Shown piece by piece: positions 35,289 through 44,505 of a DNA stretch of 64,000 bases. How positions within the stretch are numbered: the first letter of the stretch is position 1; each line of letters begins with the position of its first letter. The stretch is from Candidatus Heimdallarchaeota archaeon (lineage in GTDB: Archaea > Asgardarchaeota > Heimdallarchaeia > Hodarchaeales > Hodarchaeaceae): positions 4,189,913 through 4,253,912 of the forward strand of contig CP070695.1 in NCBI GenBank assembly GCA_020353515.1, read 5' to 3'. The translations under genes and the position numbers were made by a program. The notes beneath the pieces are model-generated. The model searched no databases and was not told the DNA's origin. It worked only from the letters and a program-made list of their open reading frames with translations.

Positions 35289-38200
35289 ATGAAAAAAAAT
35301 AAAACACTCATCTTACTGGCAATTTTAATAGCTGGGATCTTTCCTATTGCTATACCAACTTTATCTCTTAATGATAGCACAAACATGCTGTTAGATGATC
35401 TTGATATTAGCCAAACAATAAAAAATCCAGCAATTGCTGCTAAGATAACACAAGAAGACCCCCGTGGGTATCTTACAGGTAGAATATTCTACAATGGATT
35501 TGATGATATAGAACCTGACGGTTATAGTGACACCTTGATGGTTGACATAGAAGTTAATATCACATCAGTACCAACTTCTGATTTCGTTGTTATGGCAGAA
35601 CTCTATGACTGGACTTTCCAAGAAAGACATTTCGACCCCTACAACGATGAACAAGAGTTCTATAGCGGATATTTTCTATGGGGAAACAGTAGCTTTCAAA
35701 ACTTAGGGCTTGGACCCCATAATATGACTGTTCACTTTAATTGTACCCAGCTAAGAGCTTTGAAACTAGCTGGTCCATATGCAATAAGTCATGTTAAGTT
35801 AGCTAATGGTTCTAGATCTGAATTCCACGTTTTTCATGAAGAACAGGCAGATAATCCTTATTGGGATCCCTTATTATTAATTCCACAGATATTTGATATC
35901 TATACATATGAAGAACCGCTAGAGACTGGAGGTTTCGTAGTACACAGTGCAACTCTTACAGAGTATTTAGAAGTGAATGTGACATTCCAGAGTTTCAGTC
36001 ATTGGTATGGCCAGAATGAACCATATTATATCCGACTAGTTCTACGAAATGGCGTTGGTGGACCTACAATTGGACATTGGGAACAGGCATATTGGTTACC
36101 TTCAGATACAGCGAATGAAGTCAGATTAACAATTCCGAGGGGAATTCTTGGTGCATTCGATTTTGGAGGTACGACAACACCGACCATATCATTTGAGGAC
36201 ATTGCTATTGTTGAACTTTTTGATCGTGATGCCTTTGACTCTTGTAATATGTCTTATTCAGTTACTCCTCACTCTGCAACAATTGATATCAGTACATTAC
36301 CCCAAATCCGGATTTTAGCATCTGGAGACTCCCACGATTTTGGTGATCTGGCTATTACTGATAGTGGGATATTCGGTATTATCTCAGAAAATAGTGGGGA
36401 TGTGCTTCACTTGGAAGTGGATCGTAGAGAGCCCGAATGTTGTCAACCAGATTTTAATGTATGGTATCTTGATGGCTTTGGACGGAGTCGGGGTACACAA
36501 CATAAAGAAATAGTTGGTTGGGAAGAATGGATGGGCAATGTAGACACAAACCACTATCAAACATATGTAGGAAAATATCCAGGTTTATGGCTTTTCGAAG
36601 TAGTTCATCCTGATCATGATCAACCCCCAGAAACCACCCAAGGTCTTACTGTGAGAGTGGATATAACCCAAGACATATCCCCTCCAAGTGTCAGTTTCAG
36701 TACTCCCTCTGATGGAGCAAATTTCCTACAATATTACGGTATTCCTATCCAAGGAACTGGAATAGATGAGTCTATTATCCTGCAATATCAGATACTTTCA
36801 GATCAAGAGGTTTTATACACTTACAAACCTTTTGAAGAGTATTGGGGGCCCCCACCAATTGAAGACGACTTCAGTTTTGTATGGTTCCCTTCGCATGAGG
36901 ATACAGGGGAGATTATGATGACCATTAGAGCAATTGATATGACCTTCAAATCATCAGAAACAAGAATTACAATCACAATTAACGCTGGAACTATACCATC
37001 ACCTGAGAGTACCATCAATAAGGGATTGGCATGGTTACGGACTCAACAGAACACAGATGGTTCCTGGGAATATGAACCTGACAGTGAATGGGGTCGACCT
37101 GGTATGGCTGCTCTTGCTGCTCTCTGTTTCATTCAAGCAGGTTTAGCACATGAATCTGCTGCAGTAGAAGCTATTGATTATCTAATCAACAGGTTTGAAT
37201 TTGACCAAGATGATGGCCGATCAATATATCATAGCACTTATGAAACATCAATGGCTACAACAACACTCATTGCCTATAATGCGACTCTCCCCTCATATAA
37301 TTCCGAATTAGATTCGCTCATAGAAGATGCTATCGCATGGTTGGTTGTTACTCAAAACGATGAGACATGGGAAGTAGACCCAAGTGACCCATGGTATGGT
37401 GGTTGGCGATACGGTGACGATCATCAATCCTCAGATCTTTCAGTGAGCCAGTGGGCTATCCTCGCTTTATCAACCTATGAAAACTTCAATCCTGGAGGAT
37501 TAGATGCGTATGACCCCTCATTATGGAGCAAAGTGGATACTTTTGTTAGGCGTTGCCGTGGTGGTTACACTAATGATGTGACACAAGAATGGGTATATGA
37601 TGGTGGATTTACTTACACTCCCTCAACTGAAGATTGGCGTGATATGGGAAGTGGAAGTTACGGATCAATGACAGCTGCAGGGATATGGGGGCTATATCTC
37701 AGTGGATCCGAACCAGAGGATCCCGATATTGTATCAGCACTTAATTGGATTAACAATTCAGGTCAAATTGTTGGAGAAAATCCCCGCTATGGACGTTCAT
37801 TCGAGTATTATTGGTACCTCTCAGCTAGTAAAGCATTCTTAATGGCTGGACGTGAGACTGATCAGTGGTGGTATGATAAAATAACAGAGTATCTTAATAC
37901 TCACATGATTTACGCGAGCCCGACAAGTGCTTATTGGGATAACACTGCAGGAGGAGAACCCCCTGTCTTTGCGACAGTGCAAGCTATTCTTGCCCAACAG
38001 GTTTTCTACGGCCACATACCCATGCACTCACTTGAAGTAACTCTTGAATCAGCTGATGGTTCTGCAATATACTTGTGGAATTCATCCATTGGAGTGGGTT
38101 ACAATTATACCACAGGAATTGAAGAATTTTCAAGTGGAACTAGTTATTCAGGTCTTTTACCCGATCTCCAACAAGTTTCAATTCATTCTCCAACTAAAGG

Positions 38201-39146
38201 AGAATATCAAATTCAGGTATTCCCTGCCGCTGGAACAGATGGAATTTCATCTCCCCAGGATATGGTCTTACGTGCTCGTGCTCTTACGGAGTCGGGTCAC
38301 ATTTTGCGCTACAGAACCTATGTTATAGACTATGACGATCCTAGCAGTTATCCACAGGTTCTTCAGTATAGAATGGTATTGACCACCATATCTGGCTTGG
38401 ATATTCACCTATTACCTGATGGATATAAACCATTTACTCATACAGTCAGTTTCAATGATGTTGATGCTCCAACATATGTCGAATTGAATGAGGATATTGA
38501 CATAACTCTCACATTGACCAACATTGGAGTCGGAACTATCCCAACAGGCACAGTTTTCACAATAGCTGAGGATCTTTCTGACACGTCTGAAGATTACACA
38601 AATTGGGCGGAAAATACTGATAAAATATTCACATTCACTTACGACACATCAGGGTTATCTGCAGGTATCCGTACAATTGTAGTTGGACTGATCGGAGAGG
38701 ACACAACTCCTTTACTCATCAGAATCAAAGTACAGATAGGAAACCGAGCGCCAGAAGGAGAACTTGATGAACTCGACAGTGTCCTTAGTGGAACTGAAAC
38801 TATTTCTTGGAGTGCTACCGATCCTGATGGTGATGATCTCTCGTTTGATGTAATCCTTGTCAAACCTGACGGGAGTGAAGTCACATTGGAATCCGATTCA
38901 GATAAGTTTAGGTACTATTTCGACACCACTGCCTATCCTGACGATTCAGGTTATAGAATCATCGTGATAATCAGTGATGGAACCGATACTACGGAATTAA
39001 GATCATCGCTGTTTGAAATCATGAATGCTGAAGAGACCTCGGAAACTGGAGAAGCTCCTGACATCGGTGGTATTCCTGGATTTGAATTTTTCTTTGCTCT
39101 GCTTGCATTAAGTTTTATCTTGATGTATCTCCGAAGAAGGAATTAG
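35289..39146 (+). CDS. Large surface protein with prenyltransferase/terpene-cyclase-like alpha/alpha toroid
   Basis: A 1285-residue exported protein. Signal segment at 5-26 (LILLAILIAGIFPIAIPTLS), then beta-rich domains (30-570). From about 575 to 930 there are helical repeats with the GLAWLRTQQNTDGSWE-type pattern of squalene-cyclase/prenyltransferase and complement-like toroids (AWLVVTQNDETWE, ALNWINNSGQ). Bacterial Ig-like segments follow, then a C-terminal anchor with GFEF, one hydrophobic helix and RRRN. The toroid lacks an obvious DxDD-type catalytic motif, so it is probably a binding module. The last 39 bases overlap the convergent nikR gene. Exposed on the cell surface by inference from signal and anchor. 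Confidence 0.8.
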   Translation: MKKNKTLILLAILIAGIFPIAIPTLSLNDSTNMLLDDLDISQTIKNPAIAAKITQEDPRGYLTGRIFYNGFDDIEPDGYSDTLMVDIEVNITSVPTSDFVVMAELYDWTFQERHFDPYNDEQEFYSGYFLWGNSSFQNLGLGPHNMTVHFNCTQLRALKLAGPYAISHVKLANGSRSEFHVFHEEQADNPYWDPLLLIPQIFDIYTYEEPLETGGFVVHSATLTEYLEVNVTFQSFSHWYGQNEPYYIRLVLRNGVGGPTIGHWEQAYWLPSDTANEVRLTIPRGILGAFDFGGTTTPTISFEDIAIVELFDRDAFDSCNMSYSVTPHSATIDISTLPQIRILASGDSHDFGDLAITDSGIFGIISENSGDVLHLEVDRREPECCQPDFNVWYLDGFGRSRGTQHKEIVGWEEWMGNVDTNHYQTYVGKYPGLWLFEVVHPDHDQPPETTQGLTVRVDITQDISPPSVSFSTPSDGANFLQYYGIPIQGTGIDESIILQYQILSDQEVLYTYKPFEEYWGPPPIEDDFSFVWFPSHEDTGEIMMTIRAIDMTFKSSETRITITINAGTIPSPESTINKGLAWLRTQQNTDGSWEYEPDSEWGRPGMAALAALCFIQAGLAHESAAVEAIDYLINRFEFDQDDGRSIYHSTYETSMATTTLIAYNATLPSYNSELDSLIEDAIAWLVVTQNDETWEVDPSDPWYGGWRYGDDHQSSDLSVSQWAILALSTYENFNPGGLDAYDPSLWSKVDTFVRRCRGGYTNDVTQEWVYDGGFTYTPSTEDWRDMGSGSYGSMTAAGIWGLYLSGSEPEDPDIVSALNWINNSGQIVGENPRYGRSFEYYWYLSASKAFLMAGRETDQWWYDKITEYLNTHMIYASPTSAYWDNTAGGEPPVFATVQAILAQQVFYGHIPMHSLEVTLESADGSAIYLWNSSIGVGYNYTTGIEEFSSGTSYSGLLPDLQQVSIHSPTKGEYQIQVFPAAGTDGISSPQDMVLRARALTESGHILRYRTYVIDYDDPSSYPQVLQYRMVLTTISGLDIHLLPDGYKPFTHTVSFNDVDAPTYVELNEDIDITLTLTNIGVGTIPTGTVFTIAEDLSDTSEDYTNWAENTDKIFTFTYDTSGLSAGIRTIVVGLIGEDTTPLLIRIKVQIGNRAPEGELDELDSVLSGTETISWSATDPDGDDLSFDVILVKPDGSEVTLESDSDKFRYYFDTTAYPDDSGYRIIVIISDGTDTTELRSSLFEIMNAEETSETGEAPDIGGIPGFEFFFALLALSFILMYLRRRN

Positions 39147-39623
39147 TCCACTTCTTTTCCCTCCCTTTTTTTTTATCCTCATGTTTTTTTTTTCTTGATA
39201 TTCCGTTCTTGACACAAATTTGATTGAAGTATATCTCAGACCCTCAATTGACCTAAGCTGTGTTAAGAATGAACGAACATTTTCAATTTTGTCATTTATT
39301 ATCAGATTTTCTAAACACTCATCTGTATCCATATGATAATGAGTTGAAAATGTTACATTGAAGTGATGTTGAACTTCAATGAATTTTTTCATCGTTTTTT
39401 GGTCATGTTGGTCATAAACAACTGATATTATTGCTGTAATCTCTGTATTACTGTCTGAAATCTTGTCAAACATTTCTTCTGATTCAAAAAAGTTTTGGAG
39501 CGCATCTCTTATCATTTGAGAAGTATTTTGATATCCAAGCTCATTTCCTTTTTTTATTAATAGGTCTTTAAACCCTGACTCGCAGGAAAATGTAACTGTT
39601 TCACGTATTTGTCTTTTATTCAT
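39108..39623 (-). CDS. nikR: NikR-type nickel-responsive regulator
   Basis: 171 residues. The N-terminus is a ribbon-helix-helix DNA-binding arm (ETVTFSC ... NTSQMIRDALQNFFE). The C-terminal part is an ACT-like nickel domain with VVYDQHDQ, then THYHMDTDECLENL, giving His and Cys in the NikR ligand order (H-x-H and C). It would repress nickel uptake when Ni2+ is plentiful. It follows nikO by 12 bases at the end of the nik operon. Compared with the usual about 140 residues it has a Lys-rich C-terminal tail of about 30, and that tail overlaps the 3' end of the convergent surface-protein gene by 39 bases. Confidence 0.85.
   Translation of the reverse strand: MNKRQIRETVTFSCESGFKDLLIKKGNELGYQNTSQMIRDALQNFFESEEMFDKISDSNTEITAIISVVYDQHDQKTMKKFIEVQHHFNVTFSTHYHMDTDECLENLIINDKIENVRSFLTQLRSIEGLRYTSIKFVSRTEYQEKKNMRIKKKGGKRSGLIPSSEIHQDKT
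39147..39175 (+). terminator. C/T-rich terminator after the surface-protein gene
   Basis: After the stop codon comes TTTTCCCTCCC followed by a long T run, matching the T-rich archaeal terminators. It lies inside the 3' part of the nikR coding sequence on the other strand. Confidence 0.4.
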
Positions 39624-39635
39624 TACTAAACCTCT

Positions 39636-40376
39636 TTATACTTGGAACTCCTTAGTGTAGAATTTATCAAAAGACGAGAAATCCCCAACAGTCTTACCAT
39701 TTTTCAGTAACAAAATGCGATCTGCTATTTGCATTAAGTCAAGATCATGGGTAATAACAATAACAGTCCTTTTTCTCTTAAAAGAACGAATAATCTCAAT
39801 CAGTCTTGGTTTAGTCCACGGATCAATACCAGCTGTAGGTTCATCTAATACAATGATCCTTGGTTGCATTGCTAAAATTCCTGCAAAAGCCACCTTCTTT
39901 TTTTCACCATATGACAGATTGAATGTGATTCTGTCTTGTAAATGGGTAATTTGGACTTCTTCTAAAGCTAAGTCAACTCTTTTTCTTATTTCCTCCCAGC
40001 TAAGTTCCATATTTCTTGGTCCAAATGATATATCATCATAAACTTTCGGAAAGAATATTTGCTCGTCAGGGTTTTCAAAAACTATTCCTATTAGTTTTTG
40101 GATTTCTCTCTTATTCTTTCTTGTCATAGGTTTTCCAAAAACGATTATTTTACCGCTTTGAGGGGTAAGTAATCCAGTGAAATGCTTCATTAAAGTGGTT
40201 TTTCCTGAACCGTTTGGACCAGAGATTATTGTTAAGTTATTAGATGCAAAATTTATGGAAATATTCTCAAGAACTAATGGTTGTTTCTTGGAATACTTAA
40301 ATGATAGATCTTTAACCTCAAGAACGGTTTCATATGATGTGTTATCAATTCCTTGGATTGTTGTTAGAGTACTCAT
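39636..40376 (-). CDS. nikO: ECF-type nickel/cobalt importer ATPase (NikO/CbiO)
   Basis: About 246 residues. It has Walker A GPNGSGKTTLMKH, the signature NLSYGEKKKVA and Walker B IIVLDEPTAGID, plus the His switch region VIVITHDLD. It energises the nickel importer of which the other genes encode the membrane parts. The open frame extends to 40481, but the ATG at 40376 overlaps the stop of nikQ by four bases (ATGA), the usual operon arrangement, and the ATPase fold starts soon after. Fourth gene of the nik operon. Confidence 0.92.
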   Translation of the reverse strand: MSTLTTIQGIDNTSYETVLEVKDLSFKYSKKQPLVLENISINFASNNLTIISGPNGSGKTTLMKHFTGLLTPQSGKIIVFGKPMTRKNKREIQKLIGIVFENPDEQIFFPKVYDDISFGPRNMELSWEEIRKRVDLALEEVQITHLQDRITFNLSYGEKKKVAFAGILAMQPRIIVLDEPTAGIDPWTKPRLIEIIRSFKRKRTVIVITHDLDLMQIADRILLLKNGKTVGDFSSFDKFYTKEFQV

Positions 40377-41179
40377 AATATATCCCTTAAAACCCTTATA
40401 GGAGACATTTGTCCAACATTCATTATAATTATTAAGCTTAAAATTGTAAAAATCAAAAAAATAATTCCACCTAAACTCCATGGCTGATGAGGATGAATTA
40501 ATTTACCAGAGAATCCTCGAGCAGAAAGAGTAGCAGAGACATATTGTGCTCGTTTAAATGATCGTGCCAACAGACTCCCAATAATATTACTGATTATTCT
40601 CATAGATCGTAAATTCATTCTAAGCTTTTCACCATATAACCGATTTGATCTCGCTTCAAGAATTCTCTTCAACTCTTCTTGTATAAGAAAAAAGAATCGA
40701 TAGGTAAAGAACGTTAAACTTGTCAATAAATTGGGCATTTTAAGGTCATCAAGACCATAGATAATCTCGAAAAAGGAATCTTCGGAATTGATGAGCATTA
40801 AGACAAATAGAATCATCAATAGACTACGTAATCCTGAAAATAATGCAAAAGAGGAACTGTCGTGAGTAGTAGAGTAGAATAAACTTCTGTAAACGATAGG
40901 TGACTGACTAAACGTAATAAATGACATTATAGTCAATGATATAATAATGGGTAAAGCAACAAGACTTTGTTTCAAAAAAGACAATCTAGGCTGAAATATC
41001 ATAAAATAAAGGAAAAATAATAAGACAATCCAGGCAAGCTGATTAATATCAACTAATAAGGAAGAAATAATTATAACGAGAAAAGTGGCAATTATTTTAC
41101 TCCGTAGATCAAGTTTTTGAGAATTCATAAGATGGTTTGAAGAGTAACGAATTTTGGAATGTGATTGTGGCAAAGTCAA
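40373..41179 (-). CDS. nikQ: ECF-type nickel/cobalt importer transmembrane coupling protein (NikQ/CbiQ)
   Basis: A 268-residue EcfT-like membrane protein with about five helices. The family ATPase-coupling motifs are EARSNR and ARSFKRAQYVSATLSARGFSG near the C-terminus (the ARG signature). It links the NikM/NikN part to the ATPase. The start is uncertain: TTG at 41179 or the ATG at 41128, with an AGAGG right beside the first TTG. It lies 32 bases from nikN and overlaps nikO by four bases. Confidence 0.88.
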   Translation of the reverse strand: MTLPQSHSKIRYSSNHLMNSQKLDLRSKIIATFLVIIISSLLVDINQLAWIVLLFFLYFMIFQPRLSFLKQSLVALPIIISLTIMSFITFSQSPIVYRSLFYSTTHDSSSFALFSGLRSLLMILFVLMLINSEDSFFEIIYGLDDLKMPNLLTSLTFFTYRFFFLIQEELKRILEARSNRLYGEKLRMNLRSMRIISNIIGSLLARSFKRAQYVSATLSARGFSGKLIHPHQPWSLGGIIFLIFTILSLIIIMNVGQMSPIRVLRDIL

Positions 41180-41211
41180 CCTCTCTACGATGAAAATATG
41201 TATCTAAAAGG

Positions 41212-41538
41212 TTAGGTATTCTCCGAAGTAATTTTTCTAATTCTACGTTGTTTAACGATATAAAATAATGCAAAGAAAAGGATTACGATAATGAAAACTC
41301 CGATTAAACCAGAGATGAAGGTCGAGAGTGCCTCATTATTGAATACTTGATGAATAATTGAACCATAAGCTCCATAGTCAGTTAAAAAACCAAAATCGAA
41401 AGAAGATCCTTCAGAAGCATTATTTTGTTCTGCAGCACTTTCAAGGCCATCAGGATTAGGATCTGCAAATGGAGTTAAAAGCAATAATACAAAAAAGATT
41501 GAAATAACTCCAATGGCTGATTTATATTTAATCTCCAC
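41212..41538 (-). CDS. nikN: NikN/CbiN-like PDGLE-domain subunit of the nickel importer
   Basis: 108 residues with two transmembrane helices. It carries the PDGLE-family motif (ADPNPDGLESAAE) in the extracytoplasmic loop just after the first helix. PDGLE proteins are the small partners of NikM-type S components. GTG start at 41538 with GGAGG seven bases upstream. It overlaps nikM by 11 bases, so translation is coupled. Confidence 0.85.
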   Translation of the reverse strand: MEIKYKSAIGVISIFFVLLLLTPFADPNPDGLESAAEQNNASEGSSFDFGFLTDYGAYGSIIHQVFNNEALSTFISGLIGVFIIVILFFALFYIVKQRRIRKITSENT

Positions 41539-42229
41539 TTCTGTACCTCCTAACTCTAGGGATTTGGATCGAAGGACTTTCTAATTCAAGAAATACATTC
41601 AAGTCAATAGAATGGAAATAAAAAATAATCAAACATGTTATCATACCCTCACCGAGACCAATCAAAATATGATAGAAAACGATTGTCGGTAATGCTATAA
41701 TCAGTGGAATTGCTGCTGGACTGTTTATAATCGGGGTACCAATCTCTAATGCAGCAAAAAAAGAGGCTGTCACAACAGATAGAAAAGCTCCACAGAATAT
41801 TCCACCATAATATCTGAGTTTAGCCTTTTCAGGATCCGTATTCTTAACAAATATAATTATTATAATATATCCTACAAAAACTCCAATAATACCCATATTA
41901 AAAATGTTGGGTCCTAATGCTAAAACACCACCATCAGCAAAAAGGAGTGCCTGAATTATAAGGATAACAGTTATTATTAAAATAGCAGCCCATGGACCTA
42001 CAATTGCTGCAGCTAGAACTCCACCTAGTAGATGACCAGAGGTTCCTCCAATGATTGGGAAATTTAACATTTGAGCTGCAAAAATCGTACCCCCAAGCAC
42101 GGCCATATAAGCAATTCTTGTTTCATCAACATCTCGTAGCTTCCGAATTGCGACTGCTATCGCAGCTATTGTAATAATCCAAGTAACAATAATGAAAGCA
42201 GGATCAACCCAACCGTCAGGAATATGCAT
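41528..42229 (-). CDS. nikM: Nickel (or cobalt) ECF S component, NikM/CbiM
   Basis: A 233-residue membrane protein that starts with the invariant MHIPDG, in which the N-terminal amine, His2 and further residues coordinate the Ni2+ or Co2+ ion. The GGTSGHLLGGVLAAAIVGPWAAIL helix is also characteristic. It is the substrate-binding component. First gene of the nikMNQOR operon. The presence of NikR favours nickel over cobalt. Confidence 0.92.
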   Translation of the reverse strand: MHIPDGWVDPAFIIVTWIITIAAIAVAIRKLRDVDETRIAYMAVLGGTIFAAQMLNFPIIGGTSGHLLGGVLAAAIVGPWAAILIITVILIIQALLFADGGVLALGPNIFNMGIIGVFVGYIIIIIFVKNTDPEKAKLRYYGGIFCGAFLSVVTASFFAALEIGTPIINSPAAIPLIIALPTIVFYHILIGLGEGMITCLIIFYFHSIDLNVFLELESPSIQIPRVRRYRSGD

Positions 42230-42561
42230 TTATTTAACACCTGAAATATTTCAATTATTTAGAAAGAATAAAAAAGGAATTTTCTACAAAAAAACTACTA
42301 ACTCCTAGAGTATATATGTCTTACAGGAAGATCATTATTGTAACACAATTAAAATAAACTAATAAAGATGGACTTTTGTTTTAATAGTATCAATTGATTT
42401 CACATCAATCCTCTTGGGATTAAGTGTATTAATCACATTCAGGAGTATAACTCAGAGGAAAAGAAGAAAAAAGATAACTACAAAATGATCTAAGAACATT
42501 AAAAGCTAAAGCCTACTAGTTCTAATTAAAAACAACAATTATTCAATTCGTCTTGAAGGAT
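42230..42561. other. Divergent promoter region between nikM and kynU
   Basis: 332 bases with no gene. It contains the palindrome at 42242-42253 and a second inverted repeat, ATTGAT-TTCAC-ATCAAT, at 42393-42409 on the kynU side. Both are candidate binding sites for regulators of the two divergent units. Confidence 0.4.
42242..42253. promoter_or_regulatory. Palindrome upstream of nikM
   Basis: The perfect 12-base palindrome TGAAATATTTCA lies 12 bases before the nikM ATG, where an operator for NikR could overlap the promoter or leader. It does not match the known long-spaced NikR half-sites of E. coli, so this is a guess from position. Confidence 0.25.
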
Positions 42562-43836
42562 ATGAAAGTGAAATCTACTTTTACAACCACTGAAAAATAT
42601 GCCAAAAACCTAGATTTGGAAGATCCGTTAGCAAAATTTCGTTCACGATTTTTTATTCCGAAAGATACAATTTACCTTGATGGAAATTCACTAGGCTTAT
42701 TCCCAAGAGATGCAGAGAAATGTATTCTCAGAGTAATGAAGGAATGGAAAACATTAGGAATTCAAGGCTGGTTTGAGAGTGAACGACCATGGTGGTACTA
42801 TGGTGAAAATTTAGGAGCAATAGCAGCCCCTTTGGTGGGAGCTGAACCAAATGAAGTCGTTGCTACTGGTACAACAACTATTAATCTCCACTCGCTTGTA
42901 AGTACGTTCTATCACCCCAAGGGGAAGAAAACAAAAATACTTGCTGATGAATTAGATTTCCCTACAGACATTTATGCCCTAAAAAGTCAGTTAAAGCTAA
43001 AAGGATTGAATCCAGAAGAACATTTAGTACTTGCACCATCCAACGGCCGATTTTTTGATGAGAAAAAAATCGTCGAACTTATGACTGAGGAGATCGCCCT
43101 AGTTATGCTTCCATCAGCTCTTTATCGCAGTGGTCAATTATTAGATATGGCTTATTTGACAAAAGAAGCACACACACGAGATATTCCTATTGGTTTTGAT
43201 TGTTGCCATTCAGTAGGAGCTGTCCCTCACTACTTTGATGATTGGGGTGTCGATTTTGCAGTCTGGTGTAGTTACAAATACCTAAATTCTGGTCCTGGTG
43301 GTACAGCTTTTCTCTATATCAATAAAAAACACTTCAACAAGGATCCAGGGCTTACTGGATGGTTTGGTTATGTGAAAGAGAAACAATTTGAAATGCTCCT
43401 CGACTTTGAACATGCCAAATCAGCAGGAGGGTGGCAAATGTCTAGTTCCAACATACTATGTTCCGCACCAATTGAGGGGGCATTGGATGTAATGTTAGAG
43501 GCAGGAATAGAAAGAATCAGAGAAAAATCGATTAAGCTCACAGAATACTTAATTCATTTGACAGATCATCTGCTTGCAGAAAGTCCCTACAATTTCGAGG
43601 TAGGTACACCTCGAGACCCTGATCGAAGAACTGGACATATTGCTCTTGAACATGACGAAGCGTTTCGAATTTCTGAAGCTTTAAAAGCTAGAGGTGTAGT
43701 AACTGACTATCGTCCTCCTAATATCGTAAGAGTAGCTCCTGTTGCTTTATATAACACATATCATGAAGTCTGGAAAATTGTACAGATTCTCCAAGAAATA
43801 ATAGACAACCGTGAATATGAAAATATCTTTAAATAA
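42562..43836 (+). CDS. kynU: Kynureninase
   Basis: About 424 residues, the full length of kynureninase. The motifs YLDGNSLGLFP, the GIQGWFES segment, FDCCHSVGAVPH and the PLP-lysine region WCSYKYLNSGPGG are all present; Lys in SYKYLN is the Schiff-base residue. It hydrolyses kynurenine or 3-hydroxykynurenine to (hydroxy)anthranilate plus alanine. In pathway terms it acts in tryptophan breakdown or kynurenine-based NAD synthesis, but no other gene of that pathway is in the window. The ATG at 42562 is chosen; AAGGA precedes it with short spacing. A TTG at 42553 is possible. Confidence 0.92.
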   Translation: MKVKSTFTTTEKYAKNLDLEDPLAKFRSRFFIPKDTIYLDGNSLGLFPRDAEKCILRVMKEWKTLGIQGWFESERPWWYYGENLGAIAAPLVGAEPNEVVATGTTTINLHSLVSTFYHPKGKKTKILADELDFPTDIYALKSQLKLKGLNPEEHLVLAPSNGRFFDEKKIVELMTEEIALVMLPSALYRSGQLLDMAYLTKEAHTRDIPIGFDCCHSVGAVPHYFDDWGVDFAVWCSYKYLNSGPGGTAFLYINKKHFNKDPGLTGWFGYVKEKQFEMLLDFEHAKSAGGWQMSSSNILCSAPIEGALDVMLEAGIERIREKSIKLTEYLIHLTDHLLAESPYNFEVGTPRDPDRRTGHIALEHDEAFRISEALKARGVVTDYRPPNIVRVAPVALYNTYHEVWKIVQILQEIIDNREYENIFK

Positions 43837-43860
43837 CCAAATAATTTTGGTGGTGGGATA

Positions 43861-44472
43861 ATGAACAATCTACTTTCACGAAAATTGCCATTTCGAATAA
43901 TCTGGGAGGCTTCTACCCCAGGAGAAGTTGAATATCGAAATCTGATCCTGCGAAAAGGGCGAATGGAAACTAATCTGCATATCGCCCTTAAAGTATTAGC
44001 TTATTGTTATTTTTGGGACAGGAATCTGACTATTGAGCCCCTCTTTCGACTTAACCGCTACAAACCTGACTTAATTGCTTGGAGAAAATCTGAGATCCCT
44101 ACAAAAGAAAAACTGATTCCAGATTTATGGATTGAATGTAAAAACGTAAAACTCAAGAAATTAAGTAAATTAAGTCGCCTTCTTCCTTTTAGTGAAATTA
44201 TATGGGTTAATTCAAAACAATTACTGACTCGAACCATTAAAAGCATCCAATCCAAAAAACAAAGAGAAATATTGGCTTCTAATGTTCAGCTGATAGGAAT
44301 AGAAACTTCAAAGCAAAGTTGGGAGTCTCTTGAGGATAGTATCAATGTAAAAAAGCCAGAATGGAAGATAAATAGACATTCGAATACCTCGATGGTGATA
44401 AATTTGAGAACGAGAAATCTTGATCCAGTCACGGTAGAATTTCATGTCCTTTCTACCACTATCAAAACATAA
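43861..44472 (+). CDS. YaeQ-like PD-(D/E)XK nuclease-fold protein
   Basis: 203 residues resembling YaeQ. The pattern METNLHIALKVLAYCYF (helix) followed by YKPDLIAW and DLWIECKNVK gives the D...ExK layout of the PD-(D/E)XK nuclease fold, then KKLSKLSRLLPFSEIIWV. YaeQ proteins are predicted nucleases of unclear role. ATG start with GGTGG upstream. Lies 24 bases after kynU and probably in the same transcript. Confidence 0.7.
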   Translation: MNNLLSRKLPFRIIWEASTPGEVEYRNLILRKGRMETNLHIALKVLAYCYFWDRNLTIEPLFRLNRYKPDLIAWRKSEIPTKEKLIPDLWIECKNVKLKKLSKLSRLLPFSEIIWVNSKQLLTRTIKSIQSKKQREILASNVQLIGIETSKQSWESLEDSINVKKPEWKINRHSNTSMVINLRTRNLDPVTVEFHVLSTTIKT

Positions 44473-44505
44473 ATTTAGTGAATAAAACTTGGGAAAGATG
44501 ATTTT

